Origin: Caldifarciminota bacterium
GTDB lineage: Bacteria; Hydrothermota; Hydrothermia; B15-G9
Assembly (NCBI GenBank): GCA_015489175.1
Contig: WGAI01000067.1
Span: 1-64,000, forward strand
Direction of reading: 5' to 3'
Length of the DNA: 64,000 nt
The position numbers and the translations under genes were made by a program. This document shows positions 46,458-56,016 of this stretch, in pieces. Position 1 is the first letter of the stretch. Each line of letters opens with the position of its first letter. Below the pieces are notes generated by a model. The model was not told the DNA's origin and made no database searches. It saw nothing but the letters and a program-made list of their open reading frames with translations.

Positions 46458-49400
46458 ATGAGAAAAACGATTGCTTTGTTGCTTATGCTGGGATACGGTT
46501 ATGGCTCGGTCGGCATCCTGCATCGCGGATCCGCCGATGTAATGCTTCAGGACAGCCTTTTTGACCGTGCCCTGATGGAGCGAACCATCCGCGTCAAGCA
46601 GGCGATCAACCCATACTGGCGCCAGAGGCCCCCTCTTTTTACTGTTCCAGCCTTCAAAAATGGGCTTGGCGGGAGCAAGGGCGACACGGTGGTGATCAGG
46701 ATTTTAGCGATACGCGTGGATTTCCCGCTTGAAGACCCTGATGACCCCGCAACCACCGGAAACGGAAAATTCAGGCTCACCGACAACGGCAGGAACCCAA
46801 TTCTCAGGGTGGATGCCAACGGCGACACGGTGTTTAACCCACTCTACGACCCGCCTCACGATAAACGCTATTTTGAGCATCTGCTGGAATATGTTGCGGA
46901 CTACTATCGCAATGTGACCTATGGGAAAGTCAAGGTGGAGTTCGTTGTCATACCGCAGGAGGATGATTCAGCTTATCACCTGCCACACTCGATCAGATAT
47001 TATGGCGACACCAGCAACTGGATCTACGGATTGGCATCGATCATCAGAGATGCGTTCAAAGTTGCGGATCGCGATGTGAATTTGCCGTTCACTTTCACAG
47101 ATCTGGATGGAAATGGTGTCAAGGACGCCATGGAAGGCGTGTTGGACAGATATGTCATCTTCCACGCTGGCAGTGCGTGGCAGACGGACATCATGAACAA
47201 CACACCTTTTGACATACCCGCCGTCTATGTCCCGCCGGCAGTTATGGAGTATGCGTTTGGAAGGCCTTTCATCGTGCTGAACGAGGGAGCGGATACCGTC
47301 TGGGACGCCGCTGTAATGCCGGAACAGATGACGCAGGACGGCGTTGAGTCGAGACTTCAGGCCACGCTTGTCCATGAATCCATGCATAACTTCTTTTCTG
47401 CGCCGGATTTATACGATGTGTCCTATCATGGTGCTGGGATCGGCGCATGGGGCATCATGGCGACGGGGGGCTATCTCAGCTATGAATCTCCAGACGGCGA
47501 CACGATACCCGAAGGCCTGATCGCGCCCCTCCCGTGTGCTTTCATGAGGTGGTGGGCGAGCTGGGTTGTTGACCTGATCTGGGGACAGGGTGGCACATTG
47601 GGAAATGAATTTCAAACCGTGCAGCCGTCCGCCGATTTCGATACGCTTTCGGTTTATCCATCAGCTGTGCTGACCGACAGCAGCGGTAACTTTCTGGAAG
47701 ATCCGCATGGCAGACCGCGTTTTTACAAAATCCCGATCAACGACCACGAGTATTACCTCCTGGAATACCGCCAAAAGGATCTCAATGGCGATTCGACAGT
47801 CAAAGGGTTGTGGCGGGACGGCGTTTTTGTGTCCTTTTTCGGTGAAAACGATTATCTTCTGCCCGGAAAGGGACTTTTGATATGGCACATCGACGAGAAC
47901 ATACTGTGGGATAACTATGCTTACAACGAAATTCAGGTGCCTCGCCCGATGGCAGTTGACCTTGAAGAGGCCGATCATGTGCAGGATCTCGAAAGTTTCA
48001 TGCCGCCAGACATGCATCCATATCAGTATGTCTGGTTTGGCTGCCCCTACGATCCTTATTTTGAAGGAAACAACACCGAATTTTCCGATACTTCGAGGCC
48101 ATCATCGCTGGACAACGAGGGTGGACACACGGGAATCAAGATCTTCGACATCTCTCGACCTGAAAGTTTGATGACTTTCGTGTTCGGATACCAGAACAGC
48201 ATAAGCGGATTCCCGATTTTGCTAATACCTGAGCATCAGACGATAGATTCTGGCAGGACATTCCTCCGTTACAGGTCAAACTCGATCGTTTCCACCTATC
48301 TAAAATATGATTCGCTGTCCGACATCATCTGGGCAGTGGCCGATGTGGTTGTCGATACCGTGCGCGAGAACTTCATAAACGGTTCGGTCGATACGCTCTC
48401 ACACTTCCGAGAGATAGACATCTTTGCTGTTGACGGGCAGGGCAATGTAGTTGCCAGCTCGAAGATGGCGAATGCGGGCTTCACTTACGGGATTGCGCTT
48501 TCCGATATCGACGGAGACAGCGCGATGGAGCTCATCTTCGGGACAACCAACCAGAAACTTTACGCCCTTGCGCTTGAGAACAATTCCATAATTTCGAGGT
48601 GGTTCAGGCCAGCGCCGTCGCCGGACGCCATAATGGTTGCCCCTGTCGTGACAAATTCCGCGATATTCGTCGGGAACGAAAATCAGGAGCTTGCGAAATA
48701 CGAGCTCAACGGGGCTGTCGGGTCATCGATCTTCTTCGGCACACCTGTCAGGACGTCTCCGGCTTTTGCCGACGGAAAGCTCTGGTTCCTCTCGACCGAC
48801 GGCAGGTTCTTCAAGATAGATCCAGATGGATTTACGGTGATGGATTCTGCGCTTAACGAACTTGTGATTGAGTCAAAGCTTCCACCTGCCGCGTCCAATT
48901 TGAAAGACGATGGGAAGCTCTATGTCGCTGTCGCAAGGGTTGATAGCGAGCTTGTGGTGCTGGATTCATCGCTTTCGGTAGTGTGGCACCGTGCGTTGAG
49001 CGGCGTTCCGATTGCGGGGCCAGCTGTGGGCGATATAGATGGCGATGGGCGTGGCGAGGTCGTAGTCCTTACTGACAAAAAGCTGTTTGCTTTCAACCAC
49101 AACGGCTCCCTTATGTCCGGATTCCCGATCAATATTGAGACGGACACCATTCGGGATGCTGGCGCTATTGTCCTTGCCGATGTGAACGGCGACGGCAAGC
49201 CCGATATCCTCTTTCAGAACGGCAGAAAGGGGATTCAGGCATACGATTATCGCGGCACGCCTGTGGACGGATACCCCCTCCAGCTCGCAGGTGATGCGGA
49301 TTTCATCGCAGCCAATGTTGTTAGCTCTACGGACAACACCGAGCTCATTGCATTTGATAGCAAGGGCTATCTGCGCGGCTATCAGCTTGATGGGAGCGAG

Positions 49401-49763
49401 ATCGCATGGTCACAGTTCGGGGCAGATGAGCGAAATAACTCCTTTGTGGAAATTCAGGGCGATTCGTCGAACGGCAACGGCACGGGCATCGACCGGGTTT
49501 ATTTCTACCCTAACCCTACACACGACGGCATGGTCAGGCTCAGGTTCAACGCTCAGGAGCCCGGTCATGTCAGTGTCCTGCTGGTAACCCAATCTGGCCT
49601 GATAATTGGGCAGTATGGGCCTTTCGATGTGGAGGGCGGTGGCTACGAGGAGGTGCCACTCGACCTGTCCAGTATGGCAAGCGGACTTTACATCGTTCGG
49701 GTGAAATTCGACTTAGAAAGCGGGACATACATCAGATTTTTGAAGCTTGCTATTGAGAGGTGA
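46458..49763 (+). CDS. M6-family metalloprotease with VCBS/FG-GAP-like repeats and type IX-like C-terminus
   Basis: HESMHNFFSAPDLYD (HExxH), GAGIGAWGIMATGGY, GDIDGDGRGEVVV and ADVNGDGKPDILF repeats, C-terminal VYFYPNPTHDGMVRLRF…GLYIVRVKF. Confidence 0.88.
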   Translation: MRKTIALLLMLGYGYGSVGILHRGSADVMLQDSLFDRALMERTIRVKQAINPYWRQRPPLFTVPAFKNGLGGSKGDTVVIRILAIRVDFPLEDPDDPATTGNGKFRLTDNGRNPILRVDANGDTVFNPLYDPPHDKRYFEHLLEYVADYYRNVTYGKVKVEFVVIPQEDDSAYHLPHSIRYYGDTSNWIYGLASIIRDAFKVADRDVNLPFTFTDLDGNGVKDAMEGVLDRYVIFHAGSAWQTDIMNNTPFDIPAVYVPPAVMEYAFGRPFIVLNEGADTVWDAAVMPEQMTQDGVESRLQATLVHESMHNFFSAPDLYDVSYHGAGIGAWGIMATGGYLSYESPDGDTIPEGLIAPLPCAFMRWWASWVVDLIWGQGGTLGNEFQTVQPSADFDTLSVYPSAVLTDSSGNFLEDPHGRPRFYKIPINDHEYYLLEYRQKDLNGDSTVKGLWRDGVFVSFFGENDYLLPGKGLLIWHIDENILWDNYAYNEIQVPRPMAVDLEEADHVQDLESFMPPDMHPYQYVWFGCPYDPYFEGNNTEFSDTSRPSSLDNEGGHTGIKIFDISRPESLMTFVFGYQNSISGFPILLIPEHQTIDSGRTFLRYRSNSIVSTYLKYDSLSDIIWAVADVVVDTVRENFINGSVDTLSHFREIDIFAVDGQGNVVASSKMANAGFTYGIALSDIDGDSAMELIFGTTNQKLYALALENNSIISRWFRPAPSPDAIMVAPVVTNSAIFVGNENQELAKYELNGAVGSSIFFGTPVRTSPAFADGKLWFLSTDGRFFKIDPDGFTVMDSALNELVIESKLPPAASNLKDDGKLYVAVARVDSELVVLDSSLSVVWHRALSGVPIAGPAVGDIDGDGRGEVVVLTDKKLFAFNHNGSLMSGFPINIETDTIRDAGAIVLADVNGDGKPDILFQNGRKGIQAYDYRGTPVDGYPLQLAGDADFIAANVVSSTDNTELIAFDSKGYLRGYQLDGSEIAWSQFGADERNNSFVEIQGDSSNGNGTGIDRVYFYPNPTHDGMVRLRFNAQEPGHVSVLLVTQSGLIIGQYGPFDVEGGGYEEVPLDLSSMASGLYIVRVKFDLESGTYIRFLKLAIER

Positions 49764-49811
49764 TCGGTCGTAGCAGGCTGCTGTGATTGCAGGCTTTGGT
49801 TCTGACATCGA

Positions 49812-49836
49812 CCCCGCCGCCCGAAGGGCGGCGGGG
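49812..49836. terminator. GC-rich hairpin between convergent genes
   Basis: CCCCGCCGCCC-GAA-GGGCGGCGGGG, 11-bp perfect stem with 3-nt loop between the M6 (+) and S9 (-) genes. No U-tract. Confidence 0.65.
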
Positions 49837-49922
49837 CGTCCTGTTCCGCTTAGAACTCAGCTTTGTCCTGACCTTATCGCCACCAAGCTTTTGGTTGTTC
49901 GCAGGCTGTTTTGAGCCTGTGT

Positions 49923-51791
49923 TTAAGTTTCGCTCCTGCCTCCAAGGTATTTTGCAAGGAACCTGTCTGCCCGCCTGAAGAAGTCGAGCCGATTTTTCGC
50001 CTTCATGAAACCGTGTCCCTCATCCGGGTATTCGACATATTCGACAGGTATGTCGCGCTTCTTCAGAGCTTCAAATATCTGTATGCTCTCCGTGCGTTTC
50101 ACGCGCGGGTCGTTTTTCCCCTGACCGATGAGCAGCGGAACATTTATCCTGTCGGCGCTGAACAGCGGTGACCTCGATTTCAGGAATTCTTCATCTTTTT
50201 CGGGATGGCCTATCCTTTTGTAAAGCATGTTGAGATAAGGCTTCCAGTAAGGTGGGATGGAGTTTATGAATGTTATCAGGTTTGACGGACCGACGATGTC
50301 AACTCCACAGCAATAGAGCTCAGGCGTGAACGCAACTCCCGCGAGTGTGGCATATCCGCCGTAAGAACCTCCCATTATCGCTATCCTTTCTGGATCAGCA
50401 ATTCCCTGTTCTATCAGCCATTTGACGCCATCCGTGATGTCATCCTGCATCTTGCCGCCCCATTCCCTATCACCTGCATTTATGAAAGCCTTACCGTATC
50501 CGGTCGAGCCCCTGTAATTCACCTGCAAAACAGCATAGCCCCTGTTTGCAAGCCATTGAACCATAGGATTGTAACCCCATGTATCGCGCCACCATGGCCC
50601 ACCGTGAATAAGCACCACCGTCGGCAATTTCCTCGGCTCTTTACCGGGCGGTAATGTCAGGTAGCCGTGGATTGTGAGGCCGTCCCGCGCCGTGTATTTG
50701 ATAGGCTTCATCTCCGCAAGCGTGTATTTTTCAAGTTCAGGCCGCGATACGAAAAGCAGTTTGCCTTTGCCACTGTTGCGGTCGTAGATGTAATAGTGGA
50801 CGGATTGCCTGTCACCTTGAAACTCTACAAGCCACAGGCTGTTGTCCTTGTTCCTTGATGTTACAGTGAAGTATCCGGATTCGAGCTCACCGATGCGTTT
50901 GAAGTCCTCCTCAAGCTCCGAATCCAGCACGATCCATTCCAGTTTGTCCCTGATTACCCCAACCGCTTCCGGTTTTCGGGCATAGGGATGGAAAAGGAGC
51001 ATCGGGGAAAGGTCAAACTCATCGTCGGACGCAAGAGTCCTTTCTTCGAGTGTTGATGGGTCTATCTCCACAAGGGCGTTGGTGTTGCGGTTTACGCTGC
51101 TGAGCATATAGAGCTTCCCGTTTCGGGCTTTAAGAAGATAGGTCGCGAGTTCATCTTCCTGAGAGACATCCATAAGATGTTCAAACTGCCCGTTTCGTCT
51201 GGCGTAGATACTGAGGCCTCCCGTCTCAAGAGGTGCCGCGTAGGCCACAAGGTCGAGCTTTTCGTCACCGACAAATGAGAGAGCGCTGACATCGTTACGG
51301 AACACCATATTGAGCTCGCCCGTGCGCGTGTTGAGCCGATAGATATCCATAAATCTGCGGTCCCTTTTGTTCATCTGAATTAGCATCTCATCGGGGAAAT
51401 CGGGGTGATTCTTGACCATCAACGCCTGCACATCAGTCTCTGGCGTAAGGAGTTTGGGCTCCTCTTTACCGCGAAAATCAACGGCAAAGATCCTGAAGTT
51501 TTCATCCCCGTTGATGTCCTGATAATAGATAATCTGCTCCCCGTTCCACATCCAGTTATACCATGCTACCTCACGCTCCCTATCCCTTGTGACAGGCCAT
51601 TTCTCGCCGCTTTCCAGATCTTGAACCCAGATGTTTTTCAGGCCTTCAAATGGGGCTACATAGGAAACAGACCGCCCGTCAGGCGATATCTTCACATTGG
51701 CGATTTGGGCATCGCCGAACAGAACTTCGAGCGGTATAAGCGGGACATTTCTCATGACTGACCTCCGCATTTTGTTCAGGCTATTATACAA
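49923..51791 (-). CDS. S9 family prolyl oligopeptidase-like peptidase
   Basis: MGGSYGGYATLAGVAFTP (GxSxGG), VLIHGGPWWRDTWGYNPMVQWLANRGYAVLQVNYRGSTGYGKAF, VEYPDEGHGF. Probable start about 51755. Confidence 0.95.
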   Translation of the reverse strand: MYNSLNKMRRSVMRNVPLIPLEVLFGDAQIANVKISPDGRSVSYVAPFEGLKNIWVQDLESGEKWPVTRDREREVAWYNWMWNGEQIIYYQDINGDENFRIFAVDFRGKEEPKLLTPETDVQALMVKNHPDFPDEMLIQMNKRDRRFMDIYRLNTRTGELNMVFRNDVSALSFVGDEKLDLVAYAAPLETGGLSIYARRNGQFEHLMDVSQEDELATYLLKARNGKLYMLSSVNRNTNALVEIDPSTLEERTLASDDEFDLSPMLLFHPYARKPEAVGVIRDKLEWIVLDSELEEDFKRIGELESGYFTVTSRNKDNSLWLVEFQGDRQSVHYYIYDRNSGKGKLLFVSRPELEKYTLAEMKPIKYTARDGLTIHGYLTLPPGKEPRKLPTVVLIHGGPWWRDTWGYNPMVQWLANRGYAVLQVNYRGSTGYGKAFINAGDREWGGKMQDDITDGVKWLIEQGIADPERIAIMGGSYGGYATLAGVAFTPELYCCGVDIVGPSNLITFINSIPPYWKPYLNMLYKRIGHPEKDEEFLKSRSPLFSADRINVPLLIGQGKNDPRVKRTESIQIFEALKKRDIPVEYVEYPDEGHGFMKAKNRLDFFRRADRFLAKYLGGRSET

Positions 51792-52217
51792 CAGCCAATT
51801 TTCAATTTCTCAAGCGGATAAGTTGGTTAGGTTGGCGGTGAGGCTAATTCCCCCCCCTAACCGGGCAACGATTGAAAAAAGAGAGGGCATTCATCAAGCG
51901 GATGATGGAATTACGGTTGAGACCCTGATTGAAAAGATTCCAATACCTTGATAATTAAAGGCATACGAAATATGAAAAGAACTCTCTCCATGGAATACTT
52001 GAAGAATATGGGCTTGTATGAGCGCCACTCAGGGTGCAAGAATTGGTTCTGTTACCAATATGTTGGATTTAATTTCGACTATGGAACATATACGGAGATT
52101 TTTAAGCATGTCTTGAAAGAAACACAGAGAAATTACCTGATAAGTAAGAATTAGATTTGAGTTCTTAATTGAAGCCTGTAAATTATTGCATGGAAAATAT
52201 AGAAAGGAGGTGTAATT

Positions 52218-52610
52218 ATGGCAGATGAAAAAATATTTTACAGTGACAATAAAGGGGTAAAGGTTACAAACACGAGATTTATTGTGGGACGAACAACTTA
52301 TCCTATCGCAGCGATTACTTCCATCACAACTTTAAAGATCCCGGCTAAAAGGGACACTGCCATCTGGATGATTGCCATAGGAGCTTTGGTTGTAATTTTT
52401 GGATTCCCGCTTAATTACATTGCAGGTGTCCTGGGAATTGCTGTTCTGACTATGGGAGTGATGCAATTTTTCAAGATTAAAGATACTCACATCCTGAAAA
52501 TTTCTACTGCTGCCGGTGAAATTGAAGTAGTGAAGTCAACGGGAGATCCAGATCGTATTCAGAATATTGCGCGTGCCCTTAATGAAGCTATTGCTCAGAG
52601 AGGTTACTGA
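52218..52610 (+). CDS. DUF6232-like small membrane protein
   Basis: EKIFYSDNKGVKVTNTRFIVGRTTYPIAAITSITT, two TM segments, PDRIQNIARALNEAI. SD AGGAGG. Confidence 0.75.
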   Translation: MADEKIFYSDNKGVKVTNTRFIVGRTTYPIAAITSITTLKIPAKRDTAIWMIAIGALVVIFGFPLNYIAGVLGIAVLTMGVMQFFKIKDTHILKISTAAGEIEVVKSTGDPDRIQNIARALNEAIAQRGY

Positions 52611-52866
52611 TGTATTTTAAATGCTTAGTAAAATTTAACTTCACTTTACATAAGGCCAAGTTACGGGGTAAGGCCGTTGGCGCTTGTTTCTGCTGTGTTT
52701 AAGCCTCTTGAAATAGGATAGCAAGCGGAGTTGGTTTGTTGAGGATAATCAAATGCTTCACTATGTTTTGAGCGGTATTTCCAACGCTTGCCTAAATAAA
52801 AAGCCTTTCCAGCTAAAGATTAACCTGGGCAGTGTCCTGCAATTCCACGGTCAGAACAAGCACCTC

Positions 52867-53982
52867 TCACACCGTCAAATTCATCTCAGTTTCGTGGTCG
52901 AAGATGTGGATTTTGTCCATGTTGAAGTGGAGTTCCAGCACATCTCCCGATTGCGGCGGATTGTATGGGGGGATTCTCGATATAAATGCGTTTCCGTGCT
53001 CGGTGTTGTAGTAAACCAAAATCTCATTTCCGAGCGTCTCAACGAAGTCCACCCTGGCCTTCACGGAATGGATGTTGTTCTCCTTCGGAGAGATATCCGG
53101 CAGGTATATATCCTCAGGCCTTATTCCGAGATAGACTTCCTTGCCAGTAGCATCTTTCTCCTTCAATTTCTGAGCTTTCGAGTCAGGAATTGGCAGTTTG
53201 AAATCGTCGTTCACGAAATAGATGGTTCCGCCCTCTTCTTGCAATTTGCCCTCAAAGAAGTTCATGGGCGGAGAACCGATAAAGCCAGCGACGAATTTGT
53301 TAACCGGTCTGTGATAGAGGTTGAGCGGGTCATCGATCTGCTGTATCTCGCCGGCCCTCATGAGAATGATCTTGTCGCCAAGCGTCATCGCCTCAACCTG
53401 ATCATGGGTGACATAGATGGATGTAGCATTGAGCCGTTGATGGAGTTTTGCGATCTCAGCGCGCATCTTGACCCTCATTTTGGCGTCCAGGTTGGAAAGC
53501 GGCTCATCGAAAAGGAAGACTTTTGGGTGACGGACGATCGCCCTGCCGAGTGCCACACGCTGGCGCTGACCACCGGATAGCTCGCGCGGCTTGCGGTCTA
53601 ACAGATGCTCAATTCCAAGAATTTTGGCTGCCTCCTCGACGCGCTTCTTGATCTCATCCTTGGGCACTTTGCGCATTTTTAGCCCGAACGCCATGTTGTC
53701 GAACACACTCATGTGAGGGTAAAGAGCATAGTTCTGAAAGACCATGGCAATGTCGCGATCCTTCGGAGGAATGTCGTTTACGAGTTTGCCTCCGATGTAA
53801 ATCTCTCCGGAAGTGACTTTCTCGAGGCCAGCAATCAACCTTAGCGTTGTGGTCTTACCGCAACCGGATGGGCCGAGAATGACTGCAAATTCACCATCTT
53901 CCACCGTGAAAGTCGCATCTTTTACGCCTACATTGCCTCTTTCAAATATCTTTGTTACCTTAACGAGATCAACTTTGGCCAT
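52867..53982 (-). CDS. ABC transporter ATP-binding protein (MalK/UgpC/MsmX type)
   Basis: GPSGCGKTTTLRLIAG, LSGGQRQRVALGRAIVRHPKVFLFDEPLSNLDAK, C-terminal TOBE-like domain. Confidence 0.95.
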   Translation of the reverse strand: MAKVDLVKVTKIFERGNVGVKDATFTVEDGEFAVILGPSGCGKTTTLRLIAGLEKVTSGEIYIGGKLVNDIPPKDRDIAMVFQNYALYPHMSVFDNMAFGLKMRKVPKDEIKKRVEEAAKILGIEHLLDRKPRELSGGQRQRVALGRAIVRHPKVFLFDEPLSNLDAKMRVKMRAEIAKLHQRLNATSIYVTHDQVEAMTLGDKIILMRAGEIQQIDDPLNLYHRPVNKFVAGFIGSPPMNFFEGKLQEEGGTIYFVNDDFKLPIPDSKAQKLKEKDATGKEVYLGIRPEDIYLPDISPKENNIHSVKARVDFVETLGNEILVYYNTEHGNAFISRIPPYNPPQSGDVLELHFNMDKIHIFDHETEMNLTV

Positions 53983-54862
53983 TTTCTTTATTCCCCTCCA
54001 GAATGTCCAGTATTTTCACAATGTTTTCCTTCAACTCTGTTCTTGGAACGACCATATCGATCATTCCATGTTCGAGCAAAAATTCGGAACGCTGGAACCC
54101 TTTTGGAAGTTCCTGGCGGATTGTGTCCCTGATCACGCGTGGCCCGGCGAATCCGAGCAACGCCTCTGGCTCTGCGATTAACACATCTCCCAGAGACGCA
54201 AATGAGGCCATAACGCCGCCCATCGTGGGGTGCGTAAGGACGACGATGTAAGGAATGCCGGCCTCTTCAAGCTCAAGGGCAGCGAGGCTGGTTTTAACCA
54301 TCTGCATCAGCGAGATTATGCCCTCGTGCATCCTTGCGCCGCCACCGGAAGCCGTTATCGCCACAAGAGGAATGCCCAGCTCAATGGCTTTCTGTGCAGC
54401 ACGATAGAACTTTTCACCAACAACCGAGCCCATCGAACCGCCCATAAACCCGAAGTCGGTAATGAACATAACTACTTTTTTGCCGCCCATGTGTCCTACG
54501 CCGGCGATAGCAGCCTCTTTCAAACCGGTTTTGCGCTGCGACTTCTCTATTTTGGCTTTGTAATCGGGGAAATCGAGAGGGTCAAGAGACTCCAGATTGG
54601 GTGCAATTTCCTCGTCGAAATCGCCATTGTCCAGCATGATTTCCTTGTATTTGAGCGCGCCGATGCGAAAGTGATAACCACACTTGGGACAGACCCACAG
54701 GTTGCGCTCAAGTTGTGCCCGATAGAGTATCTCTCCGCACTTATCGCATTTATACCAGAGTCCATCGGGGAGCTGTTTCCTTTCGCTCTCAAGGCCGAGC
54801 GACTTCCGTTTCCTGAATAGAAGCATGCGCTTATTATACCCGTGCTCAGGATAATGTGTCAA
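53969..54862 (-). CDS. accD: Acetyl-CoA carboxylase carboxyltransferase subunit beta
   Basis: Zn ribbon CDKCGEILYRAQLERNLWVCPKCGYHFRI, ASGGGARMHEGIISLMQMVKT. Probable start about 54826. Confidence 0.96.
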   Translation of the reverse strand: MTHYPEHGYNKRMLLFRKRKSLGLESERKQLPDGLWYKCDKCGEILYRAQLERNLWVCPKCGYHFRIGALKYKEIMLDNGDFDEEIAPNLESLDPLDFPDYKAKIEKSQRKTGLKEAAIAGVGHMGGKKVVMFITDFGFMGGSMGSVVGEKFYRAAQKAIELGIPLVAITASGGGARMHEGIISLMQMVKTSLAALELEEAGIPYIVVLTHPTMGGVMASFASLGDVLIAEPEALLGFAGPRVIRDTIRQELPKGFQRSEFLLEHGMIDMVVPRTELKENIVKILDILEGNKENGQS

Positions 54863-54933
54863 ATGGGATGTAAGTTCTTTATTTTTCGAGAGATGAGGTT
54901 ATTTTTAGATGATTTTAGGATTGTGGTGTATCC

Positions 54934-56016
54934 TTATCTTGGAGATAATGATTTGATGGAGAAATTGGCTCCTCGCTTTTCTATGCGAAACGACTTGCCC
55001 ATAAATAGCTCGGTGATCCAGATATTGGTTTTGATGTGGTTTGTGACCTCTCGGACAATGATGCTGCCACCGACGAGCCCCATTAGCGGGATGAGGTTAT
55101 CTGCAAGGTTTACATCCACGCTCGAACCTACTTTTATGTCCGACAGCAACTTTTGGGCTGCTTCCTGCCCGATTTTCTCAGATGGCACGCCTCGCTTGCC
55201 TATGGCATCCGCCCCAAGGATGCCGTTGCCGGTGAATTCAGCTACGAGCGTGATCGCCGAGCCCGGTGAAAGCGCCCTTTCGTAACTGATGTGCCTATCG
55301 ATGGGACAATTCGCTTCTTTCATGACCGACTCTGCGGCCATAAGCTGGCGATGAGCTACTTTTCTTTCCTTGAGATGATGGGATGCCATGGAATAGATGT
55401 TGATTTTTCTCAATTTCCCTCTGTCCATGAAGTCCAACGGGCCGACCATATCGTGAACGGTTTTTCTGAAATCGTCGAAATCGCCATGTTGAGACACAGC
55501 TGCGCCCGGCCTTATCAGAAATTCGACCTCCCCTCCACCTCTCGGGTAAAACCCTCTCCGAATGAGCCTTATCTCTATGCCGTGTGTAAAACGCGCGACG
55601 ATCGGGACGATCACATGTCTGAAATAGTCAAATGTCATGCTCATAGGCACATCTGTGCCGCCTCTCACCTTTATCGACACTCTGGAGCTTGCAAAAGCTG
55701 AAACCGGCAGGATGGTCTGCATGAAAAGTGTGATCGATCCTGCCGTTTGGAAATCAATTTCTATCCTTCCGCCGCGGATCTTGCCCGGCACAAATGTTAT
55801 CTCCGTGGAACCTTGCACTGCTCCTTCGATGTGGCTGGATGTGAGTTTTCTGAGTGCTTTGAGGATGTTTAGATGCTGAGGCTTGAGCCCCGGTTTCTTG
55901 CGCCCCTTCCTGATGTTAAAAGCGTGAAAAGGTTTGCCCGTCAGAAGGGACAGAAGGAGAGCTGTTCGGACTATCTGACCGCCTCCCTCGCCGTAGGAAC
56001 CGTCAATCTGAAGCAT
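54934..56016 (-). CDS. rtcA: RNA 3'-terminal phosphate cyclase
   Basis: IDGSYGEGGGQIVRTALLLSLLTGKPFHAFNIRKGRKKPGL; RRGFYPRGGGEV. Confidence 0.95.
   Translation of the reverse strand: MLQIDGSYGEGGGQIVRTALLLSLLTGKPFHAFNIRKGRKKPGLKPQHLNILKALRKLTSSHIEGAVQGSTEITFVPGKIRGGRIEIDFQTAGSITLFMQTILPVSAFASSRVSIKVRGGTDVPMSMTFDYFRHVIVPIVARFTHGIEIRLIRRGFYPRGGGEVEFLIRPGAAVSQHGDFDDFRKTVHDMVGPLDFMDRGKLRKINIYSMASHHLKERKVAHRQLMAAESVMKEANCPIDRHISYERALSPGSAITLVAEFTGNGILGADAIGKRGVPSEKIGQEAAQKLLSDIKVGSSVDVNLADNLIPLMGLVGGSIIVREVTNHIKTNIWITELFMGKSFRIEKRGANFSIKSLSPR

Noticed and set aside
51948-52154. 68-aa ORF (MIIKGIRNMKRTLSMEYLKNMGLYERHSG…)
   Set aside because: Short, no recognisable family or SD; could be a remnant but cannot be supported.
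52753-53580. 275-aa plus-strand ORF
   Set aside because: Mostly antisense to the MalK-type ATPase gene.
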